A stretch of DNA of 64,000 nucleotides, taken from the NCBI RefSeq assembly GCF_900116295.1, contig NZ_FPAF01000001.1, positions 1,175,213 to 1,239,212 of the forward strand, in the 5' to 3' direction. The notes under the pieces were generated by a model. It was not told where the DNA came from, did no database searches, and was given only the letters and a program-made list of their open reading frames with translations. Each line of letters opens with the position of its first letter. Position 1 is the stretch's first letter. The translations under genes were made by a program, and so were the position numbers. Shown here in pieces: positions 8,062 through 17,574 of the stretch. Origin of the DNA: Bacillus sp. 103mf (GTDB lineage: Bacteria > Bacillota > Bacilli > Bacillales > Bacillaceae_G).

Positions 8062-8493
8062 ATGTATCCGCGTGCAAAAGCATTAGGCATTATTAAACAC
8101 AATGATTGCATCCTTGTTGAAGAATATAAAGAAAAACATGAAACTGGTGAGGGATATTATTATCGACCACTTGGGGGAACAATTGAACTTGGGGAATACG
8201 GAGCGCAAACTGTTATCCGAGAATTTGAAGAAGAACTTAGCGTCACTGTAGAAATCAGTACATACTTAGGCTGTTTAGAAAACATTTTTCAAATAGACAA
8301 TACAATTGGCCATGAAATAGTCCAATTGTATTCTGCCCATTTTTCAAACAAAGAACTTTATAAACAGAATCGATTCACCATAACAGAAGGAGATCACATC
8401 TCTTATGGTGTATGGATCCCGATTGAAACATTTTTAAAAGGTGAAAAAACATTATACCCAAACGGATTAACGGAACTACTTTCAAAAAAATAA
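8062..8493 (+). CDS. Nudix hydrolase
   Basis: 143 residues with a complete Nudix box from Gly39 to Leu59: G-x5-E-x7-REFEEEL. This metal-binding helix hydrolyses nucleoside diphosphates linked to another group X. The substrate cannot be told; the AAATGGAG-like GGGAGG ribosome site and single-gene setting suggest a housecleaning enzyme. It is convergent with ackA, sharing a bidirectional terminator. Confidence 0.88.
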   Translation: MYPRAKALGIIKHNDCILVEEYKEKHETGEGYYYRPLGGTIELGEYGAQTVIREFEEELSVTVEISTYLGCLENIFQIDNTIGHEIVQLYSAHFSNKELYKQNRFTITEGDHISYGVWIPIETFLKGEKTLYPNGLTELLSKK

Positions 8494-8498
8494 CAGAA

Positions 8499-8526
8499 AA
8501 AAGACGGGAATCATCCCGTCTTTTTA
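8499..8526. terminator. Bidirectional terminator between Nudix gene and ackA
   Basis: AAAGACGGGA and TCCCGTCTTT pair, with A-run on the left and T-run on the right, so both converging transcripts can end here. Confidence 0.85.
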
Positions 8527-8533
8527 TCATATA

Positions 8534-9727
8534 TTAACCAATATTTCCAAGACGTACTACGTCACGAGCAATCATAACTTCTTCGTCTGTTGGAATTACG
8601 ATTACTTTTACTGGAGAGTGAGGGAAGCTAATGAATGCTTCTTCACCGCGGATATTGTTGCGTTTTGGATCGAAGTATACGCCCATAAACTCAAGACCTT
8701 CTAATACACGCTCACGAATTAATGCACTGTTCTCACCAATACCAGCTGTAAAGATGATTGCGTCTACACCTTTCATACGAGCTGCATAAGAACCGATGTA
8801 TTTATGAATGCGGCCTATAAATATTTCTAATGCTACTTCTGCACGGTGATTTCCTTCTTCTTCAGCTTGCTCAATATCACGTAAGTCACTTGAGAATCCA
8901 GAAAGACCTAACATACCACTTTTCTTATTTAATACGTTAAGAACTTCATCTACATTTTGTCCTGTTTTCTTCATAATATATGGAATTAACGCAGGATCAA
9001 GGTTACCAGAACGTGTACCCATTGTTACACCAGCAAGTGGAGTGAAGCCCATAGACGTATCAATTGATTTTCCGCCTTCAACAGCTGCGATACTTGCACC
9101 GTTACCTAAGTGACAAGAAAGTAAACGTAAGCTTTCAAGTGGACGGCCTAATAATTCAGCTGCACGCTGCGTTACATACTTATGAGAAGTACCGTGGAAT
9201 CCGTATTTACGGATGCCGTATTTTTCATAGTATTCATAAGGTAAGCTATATAAGAAAGATTCTTCTGGCATTGTTTGATGGAATGCTGTATCGAACACCG
9301 CTACTGAAGGTACGTTCGGAAGAACTTCTTGGAACGCTTTAATACCAATAACGTGTGCTGGATTATGAAGTGGTGCTAACTCACTTAAAGCATCGATTTC
9401 TGCTAATACTTTATCGTCAATTAGAGCAGAATCTGCGAATTTTTCACCGCCGTGTACAACACGATGACCAATACCGCTAATCTCATCAAGAGATTTAATA
9501 ATACCTGTTTCAGTTAATTTGTTTAAAAGCATATTAACCGCAACGCCATGGTCTGTGATATTTGTTACTTCTGTTTGTTTTTCGCCGTTTACAGTAATTG
9601 TAAATATGCTATCTTCTAATCCGATACGTTCTACTAAACCTTTTGTTAATACTGTTTCACTTGGCATTTCGAATAATTGAAACTTTAAGGAAGAGCTTCC
9701 TGCATTAATCGCGATGATTTTTGACAT
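8534..9727 (-). CDS. ackA: Acetate kinase
   Basis: Interconverts acetyl phosphate plus ADP with acetate plus ATP in overflow metabolism. 397 residues, family-typical. Visible signatures: [15 protein letters not shown] at the N-terminus (acetate/ATP-binding Asn and Ser), [10 protein letters not shown] around residue 88, and [11 protein letters not shown] around residue 180. Cytoplasmic homodimer. In Bacillus it is activated by CcpA, whose gene lies 40 kb away in this window; no clear cre site could be assigned by eye in the leader. It sits with ytxK and tpx as in other Bacillus genomes. Confidence 0.98.
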   Translation of the reverse strand: MSKIIAINAGSSSLKFQLFEMPSETVLTKGLVERIGLEDSIFTITVNGEKQTEVTNITDHGVAVNMLLNKLTETGIIKSLDEISGIGHRVVHGGEKFADSALIDDKVLAEIDALSELAPLHNPAHVIGIKAFQEVLPNVPSVAVFDTAFHQTMPEESFLYSLPYEYYEKYGIRKYGFHGTSHKYVTQRAAELLGRPLESLRLLSCHLGNGASIAAVEGGKSIDTSMGFTPLAGVTMGTRSGNLDPALIPYIMKKTGQNVDEVLNVLNKKSGMLGLSGFSSDLRDIEQAEEEGNHRAEVALEIFIGRIHKYIGSYAARMKGVDAIIFTAGIGENSALIRERVLEGLEFMGVYFDPKRNNIRGEEAFISFPHSPVKVIVIPTDEEVMIARDVVRLGNIG

Positions 9728-9853
9728 CTAGTCTTTCGCCCCTTTTTCTCTAGCTGTGTGGAATCCCTCCACAAACCGCTCAATTTTATGTCTTCAATTT
9801 TTCTCAGATAACAGAACCGTTTCACTGATAAAAATTTAATACTCACGATTTTA

Positions 9854-9882
9854 ATTTAAACATCGTACGACATATATTTCAA
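9854..9882 (-). promoter_or_regulatory. Possible ackA promoter
   Basis: Minus strand TTGAAA, 17 bases, TTAAAT, giving a leader of about 120 bases. The rest of 9728-10025 is AT-rich and holds no gene. A palindromic CGTACG lies between the hexamers. Confidence 0.35.
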
Positions 9883-10025
9883 GTGAAAAAATTGTAACAC
9901 AACAGATTTTTTTATATTACAGATTGAAAGTTTTTAATTTCGTCACCTATATATATTACTGAATTTTGTAAACAATATAAAACTGTACTATATATACGTG
10001 TATATCTGTTATACATGCACCCTTT

Positions 10026-11012
10026 TTAGTTTTTCTCAGCAAACCAACCATTAATTTGCTGCATAATGTTCTCCATCGCTTGCATATTAGAGAATTTCGG
10101 TAATTCTACTAATAGCGCTTGTTTTGGCATGTTTACGTTTTGCCCTTTCTTTTGGAGAACAAATATACTTTTTGCATTTTTTTCATTCTTAAACATGGAA
10201 ACAGGTAACTGTAGTAATCCTTGCACAAAACATGTTTCTTTAATAAATGCATGAAGCTTTGGTGCTTGGTCGCTTTCAAAAATAAAGTTTGGCACTAAGA
10301 AAAATAAATAACCGCCTTCTTTTATATGTTTGACACTTTGTTCGATAAAAAGATGATGTGCATAAGACATACCTTCGTCTGCTTTTAAGGTATATTCACT
10401 TGCACCGATTTCATTTGGATAATAGCCGATTGGTAAATCACACACAACTGCATCAACTGGATCAATATAAAGAGACGCTAGTCCATCTTGATTAAAGAAC
10501 TCGACCGCCTGTTTTTGTAAATTTGCATTGACTAATGCAAGTTTAACAAGCAAGTCATCCACATCTACTCCAAAGCCACTCATCGTTGTACCTTCTAGGC
10601 AACCATTGAAGATTGTCGTTAATAAATTTCCCGTTCCAACTGCAGGATCTAGTACGGTTATTTCCTCTTGATCCTTCATAAATTTATGGAATAAATAACT
10701 CATAAACATCCCAACTGCATCAGGCGTCATTTCATGATTTGCTTGTACGCCTTCTTTCATCCCTTTTAAGATGGCAAGTTGAAACGCTTTGCGAATTTCT
10801 TCGCCTTTATAGTTTTCTTCATTAAACTTGCTATATTCACGCTCTAATCGTTCAATTGTTGGTTGTTCTAAGCCTTCTTGTAAAATTGTTCCTTCAAATA
10901 AATTATCACCTGTTTCTACAAGTGCTTCTAAATACGTTATATCTAATTCTTTACGTAAAATTACGGCAGAAGAATCAAAAATAGAAAATAATGTTTCTAC
11001 TGTTGAACTCAC
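10026..11012 (-). CDS. ytxK: Class I SAM-dependent methyltransferase (YtxK-like)
   Basis: 328 residues. SAM-binding motif I reads VLDPAVGTGNLLTTI (near residue 118) and the catalytic-type motif IV is CDLPIGYYP, similar to the (N/D)PP(Y/F) of N6-adenine methylases. The order ackA-ytxK-tpx matches Bacillus subtilis, supporting the name. No target-recognition domain or restriction partner is present, so it is not an obvious restriction-modification enzyme; its substrate is unknown. Confidence 0.88.
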   Translation of the reverse strand: MSSTVETLFSIFDSSAVILRKELDITYLEALVETGDNLFEGTILQEGLEQPTIERLEREYSKFNEENYKGEEIRKAFQLAILKGMKEGVQANHEMTPDAVGMFMSYLFHKFMKDQEEITVLDPAVGTGNLLTTIFNGCLEGTTMSGFGVDVDDLLVKLALVNANLQKQAVEFFNQDGLASLYIDPVDAVVCDLPIGYYPNEIGASEYTLKADEGMSYAHHLFIEQSVKHIKEGGYLFFLVPNFIFESDQAPKLHAFIKETCFVQGLLQLPVSMFKNEKNAKSIFVLQKKGQNVNMPKQALLVELPKFSNMQAMENIMQQINGWFAEKN

Positions 11013-11094
11013 GAAAATTCCTCCTTCAAACTAAAATACACATAACTTATATCATACCATATTCTTAATTCTTTTCATTCTTATTGAATCGACA

Positions 11095-11280
11095 ATATAT
11101 AAATACAAATAAAAAATCACTTTTTTTAGGTGGATGAGAGCATCTGGTCATGCATAGAAGCGGTTAGACCCCTTTCCTGCCACGTGCAATATGAAAACAA
11201 AGGTAGAAAACGAGTGCCGATCACTTTTTATTTTGCATAGCAGTGAATTATATGTAAAAAAATCAAAATGGATTTATATG
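11095..11280 (+). repeat. Family A repeat (bcr1-like), copy A1
   Basis: Runs from ATATATAAATACAAATAAAA to AAATGGATTTATATG; the ends are imperfect inverted repeats (ATATAAATaCA/ATATAAATcCA). The core carries GAGAGCATCTGG, TGCATAGAAGCGGT and CTGCCACGTGCA, shared by all copies. Noncoding. It fills most of the gap between tpx and ytxK. Confidence 0.8.
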
Positions 11281-11372
11281 TCGACGTTTCTACAATATAC
11301 GGCATGAAATGTAGAGAATTTACTGTCAAAAAAAACGACCCCTTGATAAGAGGTCGCCTTGTGTTACCTACA

Positions 11373-11873
11373 TTATTTTGCAGCTTTTGCTGCTTCTAAT
11401 GCTGCTTCGTAATTTGGATGGCTTGTTCCTTCGCTTACGTATTCTACGTAAACAACTTTGTCATTGCTATCTACTACGAATACTGCACGTGCAAGTAAAC
11501 GAAGTTCTTTCATTACAACACCGTATGCCTCACCAAAAGAAAGGTCGCGGTGATCAGAAAGCGTTACAACGTTTTCTAAACCGTTAGCTGCACACCAGCG
11601 CTTTTGAGCAAATGGTAAATCAACGCTAATTGTTAATACTTTTGCGTTTTCAATGCTAGCTGCATCTTCGTTGAAACGACGAGTTTGTGCATCACATACA
11701 CCTGTATCAATAGATGGTACAACACTAATCAATTTTACTGCGCCTTTATATGTTTCTAAAGTTACCGGAGATAAATCATTCGCTAACACTTGGAAGTTTG
11801 GTGCTTGGTCGCCTACTTTAACTTCTGTGCCAACTAAAGTGATTGGGTTTCCTTTAAACGTTACGTTTGCCAT
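11373..11873 (-). CDS. tpx: Thiol peroxidase (Tpx, atypical 2-Cys peroxiredoxin)
   Basis: Reduces hydrogen peroxide and alkyl hydroperoxides using thioredoxin. 166 residues, standard. The peroxidatic Cys60 lies in [14 protein letters not shown] and the resolving Cys94 in [11 protein letters not shown], the spacing that defines the Tpx subfamily. GGAGG lies shortly before the ATG. A sigma-A-like promoter is seen upstream. Cytoplasmic. Confidence 0.97.
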   Translation of the reverse strand: MANVTFKGNPITLVGTEVKVGDQAPNFQVLANDLSPVTLETYKGAVKLISVVPSIDTGVCDAQTRRFNEDAASIENAKVLTISVDLPFAQKRWCAANGLENVVTLSDHRDLSFGEAYGVVMKELRLLARAVFVVDSNDKVVYVEYVSEGTSHPNYEAALEAAKAAK

Positions 11874-11918
11874 TTGAAAATCCTCCCTTTTCTAAAAAAC
11901 AAAATATGTACAGTGTTA

Positions 11919-11947
11919 ATGATAGTCATAATGCCCTTAAAATACAA
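11919..11947 (-). promoter_or_regulatory. Predicted tpx promoter
   Basis: Minus strand TTGTAT, 17 bases, TATCAT, about 45 bases before the start codon. Confidence 0.5.
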
Positions 11948-12026
11948 ATGAAACTAACTCAATTTATATAATTTTTTCAACAAAAAAGCCTATTTTAATT
12001 TACCCATATTCCCTGTCCTGGCTTTA

Positions 12027-15000
12027 TTATTGCTCCTGTTGTTGTAAAAGCGCCTGTATATCTTCCACACTAATTGTATATTTCCGTTCTTCCATTCGCT
12101 CTTCTATTGGCAAGGTAGCGATACGATAATCTAAATTTTTCATTGCCTGTTCAATAATCTTACGAGCCAAACCTGCATTCCCATATGTTTTATCGCGATT
12201 TTCATACAGATAAGTAAAATATTCAACAAGCATGTGTCTTGCTTCGGCTGACATACTATACAGCTTTTTAGCCATATAATAATTTGCAATTTGAATCATT
12301 TCTTCTGGTGTATAATCTTCAAATACAAGGCGGCGATCAAAGCGACGACGAAGGCCTTTATTGCTATCAAGAAACTCTTCCATCTCATCTTCATATCCAG
12401 CAACTAATACGATAAACTCTCCGCGTTTATCTTCCATTTGTTTTAGCAATAATTCCACAGCTATATGTCCAGAATCATTGCTCCCCTTATTCGTCAGTGT
12501 ATATGCCTCATCAATAAACAGTGTGCCTCCCATTGCTTTTTGTAATACACTCGCTGTTTTCTCTTCCGTTCCCCCTTGGTATTTATCAACCAATTCTTTT
12601 CGATCTACTTCCACACAATCTCCGCGCTCTAAAATTCCTAATGCCTCATACACCTTTGCAATAATTCGCGCAACCTCTGTTTTTCCTGTTCCTGGATTAC
12701 CAATTAATGAAATATGCATGGAAAGTTCTCTTATATCCTTACCTTCTTCTCGATAATAAGAAACAAGCTGGATTAATCTTTCAATTTCTTTTTTCACCTT
12801 TGTTAAACCGATTAAACTATTCAAACGGTCCATTTGTTCTTGTAGTAATTTCTCATTAATTGGAACAGCCACTTTTCTTGCGCCTCTTTGTTGGAATGCT
12901 TTTTCAACATCCTCCAAACGAATTGTCGTCAATACTTCTTTGTTCTTCCATTCACTTCTTGGTAATGTACTAATTCGGTTTGCTTGCAATGTAATCCATT
13001 TATCTACTTGTTCCCGAACCATACGTGCGTTTCCAAAATGTTCATCCCGCTTTCTATACAGCCATACAAATTGTTCATATACATAATTTTCCGCTTCCTC
13101 TGTTAAGCGGTACTTCTTATCATCTAACAAGCGATTTCCAATTTCCATCAATTCATCTGGTGTATAATCTTCGAATTTCATATAAGATACAAAACGGCTT
13201 TTCAAACCTGGATTAGAAGCAATAAATCGGTCCATTTCTTTCTCATAACCAGCAACGATACATAAAAATTCTCCGCGATGATTTTCAAGAGCTGCCAATA
13301 AAACTTCAATAACTTGTCTCCCAAAATCACGTGCACCATCTTCAATACTCAACGAATATGCTTCATCAATAAACAAAACCCCGCCCATCGCTTCATCAAT
13401 ACGCTGTTTTGTTTTCTCTTCTGAATGACCAATATACGCTCCGACCAAGTCTTCACGCTTTACTTCAACAACATGCCCTTTTTCAAGCAATCCAAGTGAT
13501 TTATATACTTTCCCTAGCAAACGAGCAATCGTTGTTTTTCCTGTCCCTGGATTCCCATAAAAAACGGTATGTTTTGGTTTAATATCTCCCCCGGAGTCAA
13601 GACCTGCTTCTTTTCGATAACGAGTAATTTCTACAAGGTTAATTAAGTGTTTAATTTGTTCCTTAATACTATTCATTCCAACAAAACGTTCTAACTCCGT
13701 CATTATATCGTTCGATTCTATAATTTCCTGCTGTTCTTGTACCTCTTCTACATCCTGTTTTTCTTCTTTTGATTCTTCAGTGGATTGTACTTTCTGACGC
13801 GTTACCTCTACATACGTTTTACAACTTTCTAATGTAGCTGAACGATCATCGGTAATTTGATAAGCCGTTTTTTCTATATCAAAACACTTGATATCCTTTA
13901 AAGTAATTTGACTTTCAGAAGCAATCTTAACGCCCATAAAAGCATCATAAATGTTACACTTTTGAACAGTACCTTTTACATGTGAATTGATTTCAATTGC
14001 TGGTGATTCATCTACTTGAGACATTTCACATTGTTCTATCCAAAATTCACTTTCTTTTCCCACTAAAAATATTGGATTCTTACAATGATCAAAACTACTT
14101 TTCTTTACATCAAATTGACTTTCTTCACTATATATCATTGGATATTCAAATTGAGAAATACTCCCATTTATAAAAACAACATTACTATTATTTTTAATAT
14201 TAAGTGCATTCCCACCACAATTTTTAATTTGAATTTTCTCGATTGCAGCTTGTCCCTGATTTAGCCAGACAGCTGTTTCTCGACAATCATATATATCACA
14301 CTCTATTATTTTTGAGTTGCTACCACCTACGACTCCAACCCCTCTTAAAGAGTTATACATTTTATTTCGTTGGAGCAACACTTCGCTTTCCTCATAAATT
14401 TCTACGCAATCTTCATTGAAATCTGATATATTACAATCTTCAATGGAAACAACGCTATTCTTATTAATATTTACAGCCGTATATTGTCCTTTATACAATT
14501 CACTCTTTGTAAGTGTTAGATAACTCTCCTCTATCCCAATCATTGAATAGTTATCACTAGAAAAATTAAATATTTCACATCCCTCTATTGTCAACTGACT
14601 GTTTTCTATAAAATAAAAAGCATTATTATTCCCTTCATATAATTTACAATTTATCAATTTAAGATTACTTTGTACCCCTTGAATCATTGCATAGGATTCA
14701 TTTTGAAATTGACAGACTTCACATTCTTCCATAATGCAACCACTGTTATTTTCTAAATAGATTGCATCTCTAGTACCCTTATAAATTTTACATTTTTTAA
14801 ACTCCGGAATACCTTGGTTAACATATATAGTAGAATATTTTTCATTTAAAAATTGATATATTTCACATTCTTCAAAAAGGCCGCCGCCATTTTGATAAAA
14901 TGATATTCCGTTCGCTTCGCCATCATGAAATTTACACCTTCTAAACATTGGTCTACCAGTAACTACCGCTACAATTTGCTTTTTAAAATTAAACGCTTCA

Positions 15001-16145
15001 CACTCTTCAATAAAAGGTCGACTTTCTTCTTGAATATAAAAAGCAGATGATTCTCCATCATACATTTTACAAAATCTAATGCTAGGATCTGACCTCACAA
15101 TTTGAAAGGCGTGGCCTTCTGTTTTATAAATTTCACAATTTTCTATTACCGCTTTACTTCCTTCACTTATATAATAAGCATTATTTGCAGTATAACTAAT
15201 TTTACATTTCTTCCATGTAGGTTGACTCGTTTCTATCCAAATCGCTGGATATTCTTCACCTAATAAATTAAATATTTCACATTCCTCAATTAATCCTGCA
15301 CTCTGCTCTTTAAAAGTTACTGCATTTGTGTTCCCATCAAACATTTTGCAACCCTTCATAGCTGGCTGACTCTCACGAATATATATCATTGTATTTTTAA
15401 ACTTGAATATCTCACAATTTTCTATTATCGGTTTACTTCCCTTTTCTATGTAGATAGCATGATTTTGTCCATCATGTATTTTACACTTCTTTATGGTAGG
15501 AGCACTATTAGATATATACAGAATGACACCTTGTATATCAAACAAGTCACAGTTTTCTATAAATGGGTTACCATTATTTTTCATAAAAACAGCATCGCTC
15601 GCACTATTATAAATGCGGCAATTTTTTATAATCGGATTACTATTACTGATAAATAAGGATGGATACTTTTCTCCCTTCATTCCATGTATTTCACAATCTT
15701 CTATTGTCCCTTGACTTCCCTCTCCAAAGTTGATTGCATTTGTATACCCACCAGTTATTTGACAGAATTGCATATACAATATCCCTTGTTGGTGCACCCA
15801 TACACCTGAACCATTTTGGGGATAAATATCGCATTCTTGTATTTGTATTGTTCCAGAAGAACATTTTATTAAAGCTGTATCATCTTGTCCAAGCTGACGA
15901 ATTTGAATTCCTTTTATAAATGTTTTGCTCCCATTCTCAATTAAAAAAGCTGTTTGAAACGTTTCAATTACAGTATCACTCTTATCACCTTCACTAATTA
16001 TGTTAATATCTTTATCAATATGGATATTTTCTCGATACACACCAGGCTTTACTACTATTGTTGTACCTGGTGAAGCACCCTTTACGGCATCCGCAATTGT
16101 TTTATACCTTGAAAAAAAGGATTTTGAAACTGTAACTTCATTCAT
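12027..16145 (-). CDS. Parallel beta-helix protein with two CbxX/SpoVK-type AAA+ ATPase domains
   Basis: A 1372-residue protein. Residues about 1-790 are a run of 22-24-residue rungs with recurring I(E/K)xCEI and NAxYI patterns: a right-handed pectate-lyase-like beta-helix with a ladder of cysteines. An acidic Glu/Gln-rich linker (about 790-822) follows. Then come two AAA+ modules: Walker A NPGTGKTT near 865 and Walker B VLFIDEAYSL near 923; Walker A NPGTGKTE near 1152 and Walker B TLFIDEAYTL near 1211. Both belong to the CbxX/CfxQ/SpoVK group. ATG 16145 has GGGGAGG eight bases upstream. The neighbour ytfJ is sporulation-related. Remodelling of a spore or envelope target is an inference; the substrate is unknown. 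Confidence 0.88.
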   Translation of the reverse strand: MNEVTVSKSFFSRYKTIADAVKGASPGTTIVVKPGVYRENIHIDKDINIISEGDKSDTVIETFQTAFLIENGSKTFIKGIQIRQLGQDDTALIKCSSGTIQIQECDIYPQNGSGVWVHQQGILYMQFCQITGGYTNAINFGEGSQGTIEDCEIHGMKGEKYPSLFISNSNPIIKNCRIYNSASDAVFMKNNGNPFIENCDLFDIQGVILYISNSAPTIKKCKIHDGQNHAIYIEKGSKPIIENCEIFKFKNTMIYIRESQPAMKGCKMFDGNTNAVTFKEQSAGLIEECEIFNLLGEEYPAIWIETSQPTWKKCKISYTANNAYYISEGSKAVIENCEIYKTEGHAFQIVRSDPSIRFCKMYDGESSAFYIQEESRPFIEECEAFNFKKQIVAVVTGRPMFRRCKFHDGEANGISFYQNGGGLFEECEIYQFLNEKYSTIYVNQGIPEFKKCKIYKGTRDAIYLENNSGCIMEECEVCQFQNESYAMIQGVQSNLKLINCKLYEGNNNAFYFIENSQLTIEGCEIFNFSSDNYSMIGIEESYLTLTKSELYKGQYTAVNINKNSVVSIEDCNISDFNEDCVEIYEESEVLLQRNKMYNSLRGVGVVGGSNSKIIECDIYDCRETAVWLNQGQAAIEKIQIKNCGGNALNIKNNSNVVFINGSISQFEYPMIYSEESQFDVKKSSFDHCKNPIFLVGKESEFWIEQCEMSQVDESPAIEINSHVKGTVQKCNIYDAFMGVKIASESQITLKDIKCFDIEKTAYQITDDRSATLESCKTYVEVTRQKVQSTEESKEEKQDVEEVQEQQEIIESNDIMTELERFVGMNSIKEQIKHLINLVEITRYRKEAGLDSGGDIKPKHTVFYGNPGTGKTTIARLLGKVYKSLGLLEKGHVVEVKREDLVGAYIGHSEEKTKQRIDEAMGGVLFIDEAYSLSIEDGARDFGRQVIEVLLAALENHRGEFLCIVAGYEKEMDRFIASNPGLKSRFVSYMKFEDYTPDELMEIGNRLLDDKKYRLTEEAENYVYEQFVWLYRKRDEHFGNARMVREQVDKWITLQANRISTLPRSEWKNKEVLTTIRLEDVEKAFQQRGARKVAVPINEKLLQEQMDRLNSLIGLTKVKKEIERLIQLVSYYREEGKDIRELSMHISLIGNPGTGKTEVARIIAKVYEALGILERGDCVEVDRKELVDKYQGGTEEKTASVLQKAMGGTLFIDEAYTLTNKGSNDSGHIAVELLLKQMEDKRGEFIVLVAGYEDEMEEFLDSNKGLRRRFDRRLVFEDYTPEEMIQIANYYMAKKLYSMSAEARHMLVEYFTYLYENRDKTYGNAGLARKIIEQAMKNLDYRIATLPIEERMEERKYTISVEDIQALLQQQEQ

Positions 16146-16250
16146 ACACCGGACCTCCCCTTCCACAATAATCCATATTTTACATTATACATAAATATAA
16201 AATTGAAAAGAATTAATTTTCTGAATTTAAAAAAAGTTCTGTTCTATTCT

Positions 16251-16285
16251 ATAAGGGGTCTTACTGCCCGCAAATAGCGGGATAA
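16251..16285 (+). repeat. Family B repeat, 3'-end copy B2
   Basis: Only the terminal GGGGTCTTACTGCCCGCAAA and TAGCGGGATAA part is present. An unrelated hairpin (GATGATTTCTG/CAGAAATCATC, 16297-16326) follows and may end the ytfJ-side transcript. Confidence 0.65.
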
Positions 16286-16295
16286 ATCTAAAGAA

Positions 16296-16330
16296 GATGA
16301 TTTCTGTTAATACAGAAATCATCTTCTTCA
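16296..16330. terminator. Terminator-like hairpin downstream of ytfJ
   Basis: AAGAAGATGATTTCTGT and ACAGAAATCATCTTCTT form a 17-bp perfect stem. On the minus strand, the ytfJ direction, the bases after it are not a strong T-run. Confidence 0.55.
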
Positions 16331-16377
16331 TGTGGCATCATTTTTTAACGCCCTTTACAAAAGGTACATTTCATTTT

Positions 16378-16773
16378 CTATATTTCATACTCTGGCTGTT
16401 CATCCTTTTGTTTGTTTATCATTTCTTTCACTTTATCAACTGCCTGCGGTGCTAATTCCATTATTTTATCAAGTATATGCGTCTGTTTATCTAAATGAAG
16501 TACTTTCACACCTTCACTATTTACAATAAGAAACGCAACCGGGTTAATGGAAACACCGCCGCCGCTACCACCGCCAAATGGATGATGATTATTATTTTCA
16601 AGTTTCCCAAATTCACTACCACCTGCCGCAAAGCCAAAGCTTACTTTAGAAACTGTTAAGATAACACTTCCATCAGGTGACTGAATGGGATCACCAATGA
16701 TTGTATTCACATCAATCATATGATTTAAATGCTGCATCGCTGTTGTCATTAATCCTTGAATTGGATGTTCCAT
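16378..16773 (-). CDS. ytfJ: Sporulation protein YtfJ (GerW family)
   Basis: 131 residues, matching the YtfJ/GerW family: MEHPIQGLMTTAM at the start, SFGFAAGGSEFG, a Gly/Asn/His-rich loop and GGGVSINPVAFLIV. YtfJ is made in the forespore in Bacillus subtilis and affects germination with some nutrients. ATG 16773 has GGGGGG close upstream; an upstream ATG at 16806 would overlap ytfI. The start is ten bases after the ytfI stop, so the two form an operon. Confidence 0.93.
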   Translation of the reverse strand: MEHPIQGLMTTAMQHLNHMIDVNTIIGDPIQSPDGSVILTVSKVSFGFAAGGSEFGKLENNNHHPFGGGSGGGVSINPVAFLIVNSEGVKVLHLDKQTHILDKIMELAPQAVDKVKEMINKQKDEQPEYEI

Positions 16774-16783
16774 ATAATCCCCC

Positions 16784-17419
16784 CTATATTTTTTGCTGCA
16801 TCGCATGATCTGTCGGAATAACTCCTTGCTTCTTCAAAAATATAAACAACCGAATTACTGCCTTAACTGCACGATATATGCGAAATGAAGCCGTTAATTC
16901 ACAATGGGATGCCACAGTTTTCCCTTGAAAAATTGGAGTAATTTCAAGCTGCGGCGCACCAATAATTTCTACATATTGACCGGCAGCGCCAACAATGATT
17001 CCTTTTACCGACCATACATAACCTGTAATAACCCCAGTACTCGCTGCATCACCTGTTCCAATTTGCGAATACCATCTCCAATTATTGATTTTCACTTTTT
17101 GAAGAAAATCTTTAAACATAGTATGGATTTCTTGCAGCCTTTTTATAATCTCAGCTATACTGTCAAGCCATGCCACAAATTTATCCTCAGTTCCGCCTTC
17201 CTCTTCTGCTTTTTCAATTTTTTGCTCTGTTTTCCTTTGCTGCTTTTCAATCCGTTCTAGCACATCAAACGTATAATGAATTATCCATATTTTCACTTCA
17301 AGCAAACATTGTTTTTCTGTTTCTGTATATAACAAACTAATTTTTAGCGATAATTTCGATAATAAAATAAGTAAGACCAACAAAATAAGTATTCCAATTC
17401 CAATCACAAGCCACTTCAT
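16784..17419 (-). CDS. ytfI: DUF2953 protein YtfI
   Basis: 211 residues. One N-terminal hydrophobic segment (about residues 4-24) anchors a soluble domain with an amphipathic charged stretch (KQQRKTEQKIEKAEEEGG). The pairing ytfI-ytfJ is the Bacillus arrangement. YtfI in Bacillus subtilis is also sporulation-associated; its biochemical activity is unknown. Likely inserted in the forespore membrane with the bulk outside. Confidence 0.88.
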   Translation of the reverse strand: MKWLVIGIGILILLVLLILLSKLSLKISLLYTETEKQCLLEVKIWIIHYTFDVLERIEKQQRKTEQKIEKAEEEGGTEDKFVAWLDSIAEIIKRLQEIHTMFKDFLQKVKINNWRWYSQIGTGDAASTGVITGYVWSVKGIIVGAAGQYVEIIGAPQLEITPIFQGKTVASHCELTASFRIYRAVKAVIRLFIFLKKQGVIPTDHAMQQKI

Positions 17420-17574
17420 CGTACCATCCTTTCATTCCGTATTCATTATCGACACGGCAAAAAAAAAATAAACAAAATTGAAAATATAGATTTTTCTAAA
17501 AACAGGAGGATTTTTCATATTTTTATCGAAATATACTATTTGAACATATTATTTACTGCATGGAGGAATACAAA

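Noticed and set aside
9728-9900. A cre site for CcpA upstream of ackA
   Set aside because: The best candidate (TGAAACGGTTCTGT on the minus strand) has at least three mismatches to TGWAANCGNTNWCA, so I do not call it.
12361-16000. Regularly spaced repeats in the beta-helix gene, first considered as a CRISPR-like or satellite array
   Set aside because: The period fits codons (about 66-72 bases per rung), copies are diverged in DNA but kept in protein pattern, and the frame is open throughout.
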